64,000 bases of DNA from an uncultured Pelagibacteraceae bacterium (GCA_902635515.1 CACPOD010000006.1:1-64000), one strand, 5' to 3'. Positions 20,353 to 30,326 are shown, numbered from the stretch's first letter. Program-made: numbers and translations. Notes: generated by a model not told the origin, from the letters alone.

Positions 20353-21255
20353 CTAATATGTCGCGCTTCTTCCTAATCTGGCAGCGCCTCTAACTCCACT
20401 AGCATCTCCATATCTGGGTTTTAAAAAAACACCCTCATATTCTCTCCCGATAACAAATTTTCTAACCAATGAATCTATTTCATGTAAAAAATCAATTTCA
20501 TTTGAAACTCCTCCTCCAAATATAAAAGCATCAGGATCTAAAATATTTATGATGCTTGAAAGAGACATTGCTAAATTTACTTTAAAATCATCTATAAATC
20601 TTTCAGCATCTAAATCATGTTTTCTATTTAATTCAAAAATTTCATTTGTTTTTAAATTTTTTCCATAAAGTTTCTTAAATCTTTTTGCTAAACTTAAACC
20701 AGATAAAAAACTTTCAATCTCTGCTTCCCTTGCATTACTTGAGTCAAAATTTTCTTTCTTAGCTGCAAAATATGGAATTTGGTTGTGTCCCCATTCCCCT
20801 GCTACTCCATTCGAGCCAGTAATAATTTTTTTGTCTATTACTAAGCCACCTCCAACTCCTGAACCTAATATAATTCCATAAACGATTTTATAATGTGTAC
20901 CAGCTCCATCTATTGCTTCAGATAAAGCAAAACAATTAGCATCATTTTCACAAAACACTTCTTTTCCAAGAGCTTTACGTAGATCGCTTTGAAATGGTTT
21001 TTTTTCTAACCAAGTTATATTTGGAGCATTTTTTACTAATCCAGTTTGAGGAGAATGAACTCCTGGATGACAAACACCAATTGGAAGTTCTTGTTTAAAA
21101 TCTTGTTCTAATTTTCTGTGGATATCTCTAATCGAAGTTACAATTTGAGTGTACTCCTTTGGACACGATATTCTTGATCTGTGTTTTTCATTCCCATTAT
21201 TTTCAAGTACAACACTCTCAATTTTAGTTGCACCTACATCAATACCTACTTGCAT
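20353..21255 (-). CDS. ROK family sugar kinase
   Basis: VGIDVGATKIESVVL, GSGVGGGLVIDKKIITGSNGVAGEWGHN; lacks the usual CxCGxxGCxE motif. Confidence 0.85.
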   Translation of the reverse strand: MQVGIDVGATKIESVVLENNGNEKHRSRISCPKEYTQIVTSIRDIHRKLEQDFKQELPIGVCHPGVHSPQTGLVKNAPNITWLEKKPFQSDLRKALGKEVFCENDANCFALSEAIDGAGTHYKIVYGIILGSGVGGGLVIDKKIITGSNGVAGEWGHNQIPYFAAKKENFDSSNAREAEIESFLSGLSLAKRFKKLYGKNLKTNEIFELNRKHDLDAERFIDDFKVNLAMSLSSIINILDPDAFIFGGGVSNEIDFLHEIDSLVRKFVIGREYEGVFLKPRYGDASGVRGAARLGRSATY

Positions 21256-21257
21256 AA

Positions 21258-22007
21258 CTAATATGTAGCTCTTCCACCACTTAAATCAAAAACTGCAGCT
21301 GTCGAAAATGAATTTTCTTCACTAGCTAACCAAGTTACTAATGAAGCTAATTCTTCAACTTTTGCAAATTTGTTTCTTGGAATTTTTGATAACATGTAAT
21401 TTATATGTTCTTCAGTCATTTGATCAAAAATTCTTGTTTTAGCTGCTGCTGGAGTTACACAATTTACAGCTATATTTTTTTGGGCAAGTTCTTTACCTAG
21501 AGATTTTGTTAAACCGATAACACCAGCCTTAGAAGTACTATATGCACTCGCATTAGGATTACCCTCTTTTCCTGCAATAGATGCGATGTTTACTATTCTA
21601 CCGTAGTCATTTTTTAACATGAACGGAACAACTGCTTTACAACAATAGAAAACTGAATTTAAATTTAAGTTCATTACTTTTTTCCATTCATCTAATGGAT
21701 ATTCAGAGACAGTAGTATTCATACCTGCAATACCTGCGTTATTGACAAAAATATCTATTTTTCCATATTTTTTCTCCACTTCTCCTAAATTTTTATTTAC
21801 TATTTCAAAATTAGTTACGTCTACTACCTGATGACTTAGGTTTTCTGATTTAACTTTATCAATTGCTTCTTTAGCAGCATTCTCATCAATATCCCAAATT
21901 ATAACTTTAGCTCCTGCTTCAATAAATCTTTCAGTTATTGCTAGACCAAAACCCTGGGCTCCACCAGTAACAACTGCCACTCGATCATTTAAATCGTACT
22001 TAATCAT
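21258..22007 (-). CDS. SDR family oxidoreductase (FabG-like)
   Basis: TGGAQGFG, NNAGIAG, YSTSKAG. Confidence 0.87.
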   Translation of the reverse strand: MIKYDLNDRVAVVTGGAQGFGLAITERFIEAGAKVIIWDIDENAAKEAIDKVKSENLSHQVVDVTNFEIVNKNLGEVEKKYGKIDIFVNNAGIAGMNTTVSEYPLDEWKKVMNLNLNSVFYCCKAVVPFMLKNDYGRIVNIASIAGKEGNPNASAYSTSKAGVIGLTKSLGKELAQKNIAVNCVTPAAAKTRIFDQMTEEHINYMLSKIPRNKFAKVEELASLVTWLASEENSFSTAAVFDLSGGRATY

Positions 22008-23481
22008 TATTTTTTTTTATTTTCCTCGATCTTATTAAAGGAAAAGCCAAAGCAATTAAAGACAAAATAAAGAATGTTAAAGCAATTGGTCTTGTAAAAA
22101 ACATCAGCCAATTACCATCAAATATTACTAGAGATTGTCTTAAAGTTCCTTCAACTAACTCACCCAAAATTAATCCAATAATAACTGGTACTACTGAAAA
22201 GCCATATCTTCTCATAAAGAAACCTAGCACTCCAAAAAATAACATTATCCAAACATCTATTATAGATTGATTTAAAGAATAAGTTCCACATACTGAAACT
22301 GCAAATATCATTGGCCACAAGATTTTATTAGGTACTAAAGTAATTCTTGCAAATATTTTTGCTCCAAAAAATCCAAAAATAAAAAAAAGGATATTAGCTA
22401 TTAGCATGGCGCCAAAAATTCCATATAAGAAATCTGGCTGCTCTCTAAACAAATCTGGTCCAGGTCTAACGCCATGAATAATCAATCCCGTAAGTATAAC
22501 CGCTGTTGTTGCACTACCAGGAATACCTAGCGCTAAAGTCGGAACCATCGCGCCACCTGTTGCTGCGTTATTTGCAGCCTCAGCACCAGCAATACCTTCA
22601 ATCGATCCTTTTCCAAATTCATCTGGATTTTTTGAAAATCTCTTTGCTTCAGAATAACCAATTAAAGATGCAACTGTTCCACCTTCTGCAGGAAGAACTC
22701 CAATAAATGATCCAATCCCACTTGATCGTAGTATTGTTTTCCAAGTTTTCTTATAATCATCTTTGCTAGGAAGCTTAATTGCTTTTAAAGCTATTCTGTT
22801 AAACACTTGATTGATTAAAGTTGATTGAGTTAACATTTCACTCATTGCAAAAAGTCCAACCACTACTGGTATAAATCCTATTCCTTCAGTTAATTCATTG
22901 ATCCCAAAAGTAAAACGATCAATTGAAGTCATAAAATCTTTACCTACTGTAGAAATCAATATTCCAAATGCACCTGCGATTAAATTTTTAATTGGACTAC
23001 CTTCACCTATTGAAGCAAGCATCGTTAAACCAAATATTGCTAATGCAAAATATTCTGGCTGACCAAACTCGTAAGCAAGTTGTGCTAGTATAGGAGCAAA
23101 GAAAACTAATATAACAACACTAAAAATACCTCCAACAGTACTTGAAACTGTTGCCATACCTAAAGCTCTTCCAGCTTCGCCTTTTTGTGCTAAAGGATAG
23201 CCATCTAAACAAGTGGCTGCAGCTGCAGGGGTCCCCGGTGTATTAATAAGTACAGCAGTTATTGCACCACCATAGGTTCCTGCACAATAAATAGAAGTTA
23301 ATAAAACAATTGCAGATAATGGATCTAGAGTCATTGTGAAAGGTAAGATCAATGCTCCACCTGTTGTTGGTCCTAACCCTGGCAACACGCCTAATATCAA
23401 TCCAAATAAAGTTCCAAAAAATAAAACTAATAATAGTTTAGAACTAAAAAGTGGTGCCAGCATTAATAATAAATTATCCAT
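22000..23481 (-). CDS. tctA: tripartite tricarboxylate transporter large membrane subunit TctA
   Basis: GLILGVLPGLGPTTGGALILPFT, INTPGTPAAAATCLDGYPLA. Confidence 0.94.
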   Translation of the reverse strand: MDNLLLMLAPLFSSKLLLVLFFGTLFGLILGVLPGLGPTTGGALILPFTMTLDPLSAIVLLTSIYCAGTYGGAITAVLINTPGTPAAAATCLDGYPLAQKGEAGRALGMATVSSTVGGIFSVVILVFFAPILAQLAYEFGQPEYFALAIFGLTMLASIGEGSPIKNLIAGAFGILISTVGKDFMTSIDRFTFGINELTEGIGFIPVVVGLFAMSEMLTQSTLINQVFNRIALKAIKLPSKDDYKKTWKTILRSSGIGSFIGVLPAEGGTVASLIGYSEAKRFSKNPDEFGKGSIEGIAGAEAANNAATGGAMVPTLALGIPGSATTAVILTGLIIHGVRPGPDLFREQPDFLYGIFGAMLIANILFFIFGFFGAKIFARITLVPNKILWPMIFAVSVCGTYSLNQSIIDVWIMLFFGVLGFFMRRYGFSVVPVIIGLILGELVEGTLRQSLVIFDGNWLMFFTRPIALTFFILSLIALAFPLIRSRKIKKNND

Positions 23482-23988
23482 TTAACTATAGTAAATGTTA
23501 GTAATTATTCCTGGGGGAAATCTTAAACCTAAAATAGTTTCAAAAAATATAAAAACAATAATTGGGAAAATAATCCCAACTAGTAATAAATAAAATATTC
23601 TTTTTTCTCCCCAACAATAAGAAACAAATATAGATAAAGCTGAGATTGCTAAAAAGAAATCAAGTGTTTTAGAAACTACTACAAAAACAACAAAACTTGA
23701 TAAAGTTAGAAAGAATGATCTTGGTAATTTTTTTTCAACTTTCCAGGGATTTTTAGTTGCCAAATAATAGATTAACAATGTCATTACTATTATTAAGACC
23801 AAGAGCGCTTTTGGGAATGTTGCTGGCTGTATTCCTCTATTTAAAATTGGAGGAACAATATCAAAAGTAAAAGTTGTGATTAATAATGCTACAGATGTTA
23901 AAATAATTAAAAGAGAAACTCTAAACTCATCTCTAAAAAAAAAGGGCAAACTTTTGTTTGCCCTTTTTTGTTTTTGTACATTTTTCAT
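23482..23988 (-). CDS. tctB: tripartite tricarboxylate transporter small subunit TctB
   Basis: About four TM helices, placed between tctC and tctA; supplied start at 23994 is TTG, ATG at 23988 preferred. Confidence 0.82.
   Translation of the reverse strand: MKNVQKQKRANKSLPFFFRDEFRVSLLIILTSVALLITTFTFDIVPPILNRGIQPATFPKALLVLIIVMTLLIYYLATKNPWKVEKKLPRSFFLTLSSFVVFVVVSKTLDFFLAISALSIFVSYCWGEKRIFYLLLVGIIFPIIVFIFFETILGLRFPPGIITNIYYS
23935..23969 (-). terminator. terminator-like hairpin inside the 5' end of tctB
   Basis: Minus strand AAAAAAGGGCAAAC-AAAA-GTTTGCCCTTTTTT plus three further T: 14-bp perfect stem followed by a continuous T-run. Confidence 0.8.
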
Positions 23989-24011
23989 ATTCAAATGTAC
24001 TTTTAATTAGA

Positions 24012-24986
24012 TTAGTTGATGTAACCTAAAGCTTTAAGCTGCGCAGTCATCTCAGCAAGCATTTCTTCCATTTGCTTACCCCATTCATCTGCACCTACAA
24101 CACTTGTCTCATCAAGACCAATTTCTGTTAAGAAATTTTTATAGTAATTGTGGCTCATAGCTTTCATCATTCCAGCTTCTAGTTGTTTTACTCTGTCTGC
24201 TGGAGCGCCTTTTTTAGTTACGAAACCTCTAACAGTAGATAAAGAAACAGGTATACCTAATTCTTTTGCTGTTGGAGAGTCTCCAATTTTAGCCATTCTA
24301 TTGTTTGCCAATACAACTGAAACACAAAGTTTACCTTCATTAATTTCAGTCAATGCTTCACCTAGGTTTAAAACACCTACATCAATATCTCCTTTGATAA
24401 GGTTTGTTTTAATTGGTGCAACACCTTTGTACGCAACGATAGTTGGATCTTTTAATCCACCTTTTTTTGTAAATGCGATTGCACTAACATCATCAATACC
24501 ACCAGTATGAGTAGTTCCATATTTTAGGGATTTTGATTTTTGTGTGCTAATAAATTTTTTAGCATCTTTGATGTCATTTTTACAATTTACAACAAATAAT
24601 TGAGGATCGTCTGTTCCTCTAGCAAGTGGTTGCATATCACTTAACTTAACTTTAGTTTTACCTAAAGCCATAGAAACAGCATGACCTGTTGTCCAAGTTA
24701 AAGTATGATTTCCATCAGCTGGTAAAGACATCATGTAATCCATAGATGCGGCTCCACCACCACCTTTTTTGTTTACTAATTGCATATCTTGTTTAAGAAC
24801 TCTTCTTGCTCTTAATAACATCATTCTAGTAGTAACATCAGTTCCACCACCAAAACCAGCGTGTGTAATTGCTTGTATTGGATGACCATCAGCTTTAGCT
24901 GATGTGATCATTAATGGAAAAGCTACAACAAAAAATTCAGTTACTAGAAAAGCAGCTGCTAAAAATAGTTTAAAGCTTTTTTTCAT
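24012..24986 (-). CDS. tctC: tripartite tricarboxylate transporter substrate-binding protein TctC
   Basis: HAGFGGGTDVTTRMM, KKGGGGAASMDYM, ITHTGG-type pattern, signal peptide. Confidence 0.9.
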   Translation of the reverse strand: MKKSFKLFLAAAFLVTEFFVVAFPLMITSAKADGHPIQAITHAGFGGGTDVTTRMMLLRARRVLKQDMQLVNKKGGGGAASMDYMMSLPADGNHTLTWTTGHAVSMALGKTKVKLSDMQPLARGTDDPQLFVVNCKNDIKDAKKFISTQKSKSLKYGTTHTGGIDDVSAIAFTKKGGLKDPTIVAYKGVAPIKTNLIKGDIDVGVLNLGEALTEINEGKLCVSVVLANNRMAKIGDSPTAKELGIPVSLSTVRGFVTKKGAPADRVKQLEAGMMKAMSHNYYKNFLTEIGLDETSVVGADEWGKQMEEMLAEMTAQLKALGYIN

Positions 24987-25055
24987 TATTTCCCTCTTTA
25001 GTTAATTTATATTTAATAATTTAAACATAATCTGCTACAAGACGTAAAGAAAAAA

Positions 25056-26051
25056 ATGATTGAAAATAAATCTAACATTGCTCTTCTACTTGGTGATCCA
25101 GCTGGGATTGGACCAGAATTAATTTCAAAGCTTTTAAATGATGAGATCACAAAAAAAGCAAACATCGTCATAATTGGTGAAAAGCAAGTATTTGAAAATG
25201 GAAATAATATTACAGGAATTTCACATAATATAGATGTTGTAGAAAATTTCGATGAGGTAAATTTTGATAAATCAAATAGATTTTTATTAGATATTTCTAA
25301 AGGAAAAAATCATAAATATAAATTAGCGGAACCATCAAAAGAATCTGGAGAAAGCGTATTACAAGCTTTAGATTTAGCTTTAACTCTTGCTAAGGAAAAA
25401 AAAATAGATGCAATTAATTTTGCGCCAATGAATAAAACGAGTTTAAAGCTTGGAGGGAATAAACATTCAGATGAATTACAATTAATGGCTGAAAAACTTG
25501 AAGTAAATAGTTTTTGTTGTGAGTTTAATGTAATAGATAATTTTTGGACAGCAAGAGTAACATCTCACATTCCTATTAAAGAGGTTGCTCAACATATTAC
25601 TAAAGAAAATATCATGAAGCCTATAAAATTAATAAATGAGGTTATGGAGTTGAATGGTGTTAAAAATCCTAGAATTGCCATTCAAGCTCTAAATCCACAC
25701 GCAGAATTTGGGACAGAGGAAAAAGATGAAATCATTCCTGCGATTGAAGAGGCAAAAAAACTTGGCTACAATGTCGATGGTCCATTACCATGCGATACAT
25801 CTTTTGTAGTAGCTTATAAAAATAAAAATCATGATTGTATGGTTGGTATGTATCACGATGCACTTCAATCTGGTCTTAAAGCATTTGGCTTTGATAGAGG
25901 AGTAACAGTTCAAGGTGGATTAACAGTACCAGTAACCACTACTGCACATGGATCAGCATTTGCTATCGCTGGAAAAAATGAGGCTAACTTAGATCCAATT
26001 TTAAACTCTTTTAAAATTGCTTTATCAATGTCGCAAAATAAAAAAAACTAA
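25056..26051 (+). CDS. pdxA: PdxA/PdxA2-like 4-hydroxythreonine-4-phosphate dehydrogenase family
   Basis: LLLGDPAGIGPEL, ALNPHAEFGTEE, DCMVGMYHDALQSGLKAFGFDRGVTVQGGL, TTTAHGSAFAIAGK. Confidence 0.85.
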   Translation: MIENKSNIALLLGDPAGIGPELISKLLNDEITKKANIVIIGEKQVFENGNNITGISHNIDVVENFDEVNFDKSNRFLLDISKGKNHKYKLAEPSKESGESVLQALDLALTLAKEKKIDAINFAPMNKTSLKLGGNKHSDELQLMAEKLEVNSFCCEFNVIDNFWTARVTSHIPIKEVAQHITKENIMKPIKLINEVMELNGVKNPRIAIQALNPHAEFGTEEKDEIIPAIEEAKKLGYNVDGPLPCDTSFVVAYKNKNHDCMVGMYHDALQSGLKAFGFDRGVTVQGGLTVPVTTTAHGSAFAIAGKNEANLDPILNSFKIALSMSQNKKN

Positions 26052-26809
26052 ATTAATCCTGCGTCCACTGTAAAGTTTTGTTTTGTACATCCTGATGAAA
26101 CATCCGATGCTAAGAATAGAACCATTTTTGAAACATCTTCAGGTAATAATTGTTTTTTTAAAGCCTGATTTTTTAATATTTCCCGTTTAAATTTTGAATT
26201 GAGCCACAATTTGGATTGTCTTACTGTTGCGATTGAACCAGGTGCAATTGAGTTAATTCTTATATTATGTTTTCCCAAATCTCTTGCCAAAGATCTAGTC
26301 AATCCATGAATTCCCGCCTTTGCAGTACTATAAACAGGGAACATTACTGCTCCTCTAACCCAACTAACAGAACCTAAATTTATTATTGATCCACCTTTAT
26401 TTTTCATCATGCTTTTTTTAACCGTCTGTATAGCAAACAAATAATGCTTTAAATTAATGGACATTCTGTCATCCCAATATTTTTCTGTTATTTTTTCTAA
26501 ACTATGTCTTTGATCGTTAGAGGCATTGTTAACTAAAATGTCAATAGGACCCTGTTTTTTAATAATGTTTAAAATTGATGATTTATATTTTTTAATATTT
26601 TTAATATTACATTCTACAAATGAAGGAGTTTTAAATTTTTTCTTTTTAATTTTATTTATAGTTTTTTTTGCTTCATTTTTATTAATATCAAAAAAATATA
26701 CTTCAACTCCTTGCTCACAAAGATGTTCAACAATTGATGATCCTATACCCGAAGCTCCACCTGAAACTAAAGCTCTTTTATTTTTAAGATCAAAATATTC
26801 AGTTTTCAT
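26048..26809 (-). CDS. SDR family sugar dehydrogenase (paralogue of 15202-15963)
   Basis: SGGASGIG, NNASNDQRH, YSTAKAG; closely similar throughout to the SDR at 15202. Confidence 0.85.
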   Translation of the reverse strand: MKTEYFDLKNKRALVSGGASGIGSSIVEHLCEQGVEVYFFDINKNEAKKTINKIKKKKFKTPSFVECNIKNIKKYKSSILNIIKKQGPIDILVNNASNDQRHSLEKITEKYWDDRMSINLKHYLFAIQTVKKSMMKNKGGSIINLGSVSWVRGAVMFPVYSTAKAGIHGLTRSLARDLGKHNIRINSIAPGSIATVRQSKLWLNSKFKREILKNQALKKQLLPEDVSKMVLFLASDVSSGCTKQNFTVDAGLI

Positions 26810-26823
26810 TTTTGGAAATAGTA

Positions 26824-27738
26824 TTAATAATTATTTAAATCTTCCATTGATGGCATTGAGGCTGCTGCGCCTTGTTTTGTAGTTGAAATTGCTCCTACCT
26901 TATTCGCAAAAGTGAGTACTTCTTTAATATCTAAATCTTTTGATAACCCAACAGCTAAAGCACCGTTGAAAGCATCTCCTGCACCAGTAGTATCAACGAC
27001 TGGTTCTTTAAGTTTAAATGCATTCATGAAAAAATTTTCTTTATCATTCGCAAAATAGCATCCTTTTTCACCTAAAGTTATAACTATGTTTTTGATACCT
27101 TTTTTTAAAAATTCCTCTGAGGCAATTTTTATATCTTTTTCAGTTTCAATTTTTTTATTTAAATAAAATTCAGCCTCAGTTTCATTAGGTGTAAAAAAAT
27201 CAATTAATTTAAAATCATCATCATTAATTTGGCATGCAGGTGCTGGATTTAATATTGTGGTCAATTTATTTTCTTTAGCTTTCTTCAATGCATATTTCGT
27301 AACATCATATGGTGTTTCCAGTTGTGTTAAAAATATATCTGTATTTGAAATAAAATTTAAATTTTTTTCAATATCATCATTGGTTAGTGTTCCAGCAGCA
27401 CCTGGTATAATATTTATTGCGTTGTCTCCTGTTTTTTCATTGACCATTATTCCTGCAACTCCAGTTGAGTGATTTTTATCTTGAATAATAGAAGCAATAT
27501 CCATACCCAATGATTTGTATAAATTTAAAGCCATCTCACCATTTTTGTCATTACCTATTTTTGTTATAAAATTTACTTTCCCGTTTAATTTAGCTGCAGC
27601 AATTGCTTGATTTGATCCTTTTCCACCTGGTCCAACAATGTGCTGTGAACCTAGAATTGTTTGACCTTTTTCAGGGATCGCATTAGCTATAAAGCAAAGG
27701 TCTGCTACAAATACACCAAATACTGATATGGTTTTCAT
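26824..27738 (-). CDS. rbsK: ribokinase (PfkB family)
   Basis: GPGGKGSNQAIAAAKL, VVDTTGAGDAFNGAL. Confidence 0.9.
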   Translation of the reverse strand: MKTISVFGVFVADLCFIANAIPEKGQTILGSQHIVGPGGKGSNQAIAAAKLNGKVNFITKIGNDKNGEMALNLYKSLGMDIASIIQDKNHSTGVAGIMVNEKTGDNAINIIPGAAGTLTNDDIEKNLNFISNTDIFLTQLETPYDVTKYALKKAKENKLTTILNPAPACQINDDDFKLIDFFTPNETEAEFYLNKKIETEKDIKIASEEFLKKGIKNIVITLGEKGCYFANDKENFFMNAFKLKEPVVDTTGAGDAFNGALAVGLSKDLDIKEVLTFANKVGAISTTKQGAAASMPSMEDLNNY

Positions 27739-27741
27739 TTT

Positions 27742-28203
27742 TTAAATCCAAACGTTTCCGTCAGGTAAAATGACTCCTTTGGTAAGTATAAAACAACCAA
27801 ACGGTCTTGCATCTGTTGTGGTAACTATACAATAAGCTTTCTTGGCCTCTTCATAAAATTCTTGTCTTGAAATTGATCCTACATTCCAATTTTCGCCAGA
27901 GACTTTTTTTACAATATCAATAAATTCTTTATGAGTTTCTGTTAACTCTTCAGGTTTGTCATCTACTTCCATCCTTAAAGCTGGAGACCCTCCCTTTGAA
28001 TTAATAAAACTATCAAGTGGAAAAACTGAAAGTATGGCAGATGCTGCTTCTTTAATCCCTACTCCATCTAATCTAATCACTTTTTCATTTGTTGTATTTG
28101 CAGGAAAATTCGCATCAGCTAATATTAACTTTTCTCCATGACCCATAGATCTTAAATGAAAAAGCAAATCAGGGCTTAAAACTGGATCAATTTTAATAAG
28201 CAT
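27742..28203 (-). CDS. fucU: RbsD/FucU family mutarotase
   Basis: LRSMGHGEKLILADANFPA, TTDARPFGCFILTKGVI. Confidence 0.88.
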   Translation of the reverse strand: MLIKIDPVLSPDLLFHLRSMGHGEKLILADANFPANTTNEKVIRLDGVGIKEAASAILSVFPLDSFINSKGGSPALRMEVDDKPEELTETHKEFIDIVKKVSGENWNVGSISRQEFYEEAKKAYCIVTTTDARPFGCFILTKGVILPDGNVWI

Positions 28204-28221
28204 AAATTATTATATTACATA

Positions 28222-28258
28222 AAAAAAAAGGGTGGAATTAAATTCCACCCTTTTTTTT
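28222..28258 (-). terminator. terminator/attenuator-like hairpin 3' of RbsB-like SBP
   Basis: A8-GGGTGGAA-ttaaa-TTCCACCC-T8, perfectly self-complementary. Confidence 0.8.
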
Positions 28259-28276
28259 AAAGCTTATATCTATCGA

Positions 28277-29200
28277 TTATTTAAAATCGTTAGCGTTTTC
28301 TTTTGTTACTAATTGTGTTCCTGTATCAATGTTTGGATCAATACTTCCACCATTAGCTAATTCTAGAGCATATTTAACTCCATATGCACCCATGTTGTAA
28401 GAAAACTGTGCAATTGTTGCTGTCATTTCTCCTTTTAAGATACTCGTAGCTGCATCTGGAGTAGCATCAAAACCTACAACAACAACATTATTCATATCTG
28501 CATCTTTAAGAGCTTGCATAGCGCCTAGGCCCATATTATCGTTTGATGCAAATATTGCTTTGATGTTTGGATTTTTTAAGATGATTGACTCAGTTACAGA
28601 TCTTCCTTTTGCAGTATCCCACTCAGCAGTTTGAGTTGCTACAATATTTAGACCACAATTTTTGAAACCTTTAATTGCACCATCTCTTCTAAGCAAAGCT
28701 GTAGATTGAGATTCAATACCTGTTAAAATTGCTACATCTGAACCTTTTGGAGTTTTATCACAAATAAATTTAGCAGCTAACTCTGCACCATTCATGTTGT
28801 TCGTTCCAATAAAAGTTACTCCTTCATTAATTCCTTTTGTATCCACGAATACAACTGGAACACCACTTTTAATCGCATCATCTACGATTGGAGCAAAGGC
28901 ATTTGGATCTCCTGGTGCTAAAGCTATTGCATCAACACCTTTTGCTAATTGGTCCTCAACTTGGTTAATCTGAGCTTGTACATCACCCTCTTGCGGTGGT
29001 GCAACCAAAACTAAATCAACACCTAATTTTGCTGCTTCTTCTTTAGCTCCTTTTTCTACAGATGCCCAAAAAGGATTACCTGATCCAGGTCCCTTAATGC
29101 TGAATAATATTTTTTTTCCAGCAAATGCCCCTGTTGAAAAACTTGCTAATAGAAAAACAGAAGTAATAATTACACTAATTATTTTTGTTAAGTTTTTCAT
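28277..29200 (-). CDS. sugar ABC transporter substrate-binding protein (RbsB type)
   Basis: Signal peptide, GSGNPFWASVEKGAKEEA, ASNDNMGLGAMQAL. Confidence 0.92.
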   Translation of the reverse strand: MKNLTKIISVIITSVFLLASFSTGAFAGKKILFSIKGPGSGNPFWASVEKGAKEEAAKLGVDLVLVAPPQEGDVQAQINQVEDQLAKGVDAIALAPGDPNAFAPIVDDAIKSGVPVVFVDTKGINEGVTFIGTNNMNGAELAAKFICDKTPKGSDVAILTGIESQSTALLRRDGAIKGFKNCGLNIVATQTAEWDTAKGRSVTESIILKNPNIKAIFASNDNMGLGAMQALKDADMNNVVVVGFDATPDAATSILKGEMTATIAQFSYNMGAYGVKYALELANGGSIDPNIDTGTQLVTKENANDFK

Positions 29201-29311
29201 ATATTTCCCCTTAGTTGTTTTTTAAAGTTAAATTTAACCGAAATTTTAAAAAGAATTCAACTGTTAATAAGAACAATTCTAAATTAGATTAAAACAACTA
29301 AAACGTGTAAA

Positions 29312-30325
29312 TTATTTTCTTGTTCCAATATCTCTTCTTAAAACGTCAATATAAACAGCTAACACTATAATTGAGCCGATTAACACTTGTTGCCAAAATG
29401 AACTTACATCCATTAAATTTAATCCATTACGAAGAATACCCATAATCATAACGCCGGCAAAAACTCCAAGTACAGTTCCTCTTCCTCCAAAAAAACTTGC
29501 TCCACCTATAATACAAGCAGCAATCGCATCAAGTTCTGACTGAAGTCCTGCATTTGGATATCCTGAGTCAGTTCTTCCAGCTAAAATCAAAGCACCAATA
29601 CCAGATAAAAAACCACACAAAGAATAAACAATAATCAAAATTTTATTTACATTTATTCCTGAAGCTCTTGCTGCATTTGGATTGCCTCCAATTGCGTAGA
29701 TCCATTTACCAGTTTTACTCTTATTTAAAAAAATCCAAAAAATTATATAAACAATTGCAATTAATACCAAACTTACAGGTAAATATTGAGATTTTTCTAA
29801 CCCTAACCATTGAAGATCAATTCTTCCATGTCCAAGATATCTAACTTCATCTGTAAAACCACTAATAGGAGTACCGCCTGAAATTAAATTTCCTGCGCCT
29901 CTAAATATATAAAGCGTACCCAAAGTCATTATAAAAGGATGAGGCATCCGCAATAAAGTAATACCTAAACCATTAAATAACCCACATAAAAAACCTGCAA
30001 TCAATGGTGTAAGCACTACAATGAACCAGGGGGCTCCTGCTTTTGCAACGACAGCTAAAATCATAAGAGATAACATCATTATAGAGCCTACAGAAAGATC
30101 AATTCCTGCTGTTACAATTACCATAAATACTCCTAGAGCTAGCATTGATTGCCAGGATATTTGTTTAAAAACATTGGTTACATTTCTCCATGAAAGAAAC
30201 ACATCTGGTTGCAAAATATGCATTACCAGAATCATTAGAACTAACAAAAGAAGTATTCCATACTTTTCAAAGTACGGAATTAATTTTAAATGCAAACTTT
30301 CTATTTTTTTATCTTTATCTTCCAT
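29312..30325 (-). CDS. ABC transporter permease (RbsC type)
   Basis: TAGIDLSVGSIMMLSLM, GNPNAARASGINV; start trimmed to ATG at 30325 (MEDKDKK). Confidence 0.9.
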   Translation of the reverse strand: MEDKDKKIESLHLKLIPYFEKYGILLLLVLMILVMHILQPDVFLSWRNVTNVFKQISWQSMLALGVFMVIVTAGIDLSVGSIMMLSLMILAVVAKAGAPWFIVVLTPLIAGFLCGLFNGLGITLLRMPHPFIMTLGTLYIFRGAGNLISGGTPISGFTDEVRYLGHGRIDLQWLGLEKSQYLPVSLVLIAIVYIIFWIFLNKSKTGKWIYAIGGNPNAARASGINVNKILIIVYSLCGFLSGIGALILAGRTDSGYPNAGLQSELDAIAACIIGGASFFGGRGTVLGVFAGVMIMGILRNGLNLMDVSSFWQQVLIGSIIVLAVYIDVLRRDIGTRK

Positions 30326-30326
30326 A

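Noticed and set aside
24148-24510. 120-aa plus-strand ORF antisense to tctC
   Set aside because: Antisense shadow ORF of a confidently identified gene; no signal of its own. Same reasoning for the other antisense ORFs in the track such as 55841..56182, 39752..40114, 26526..26882 and 30021..30368.
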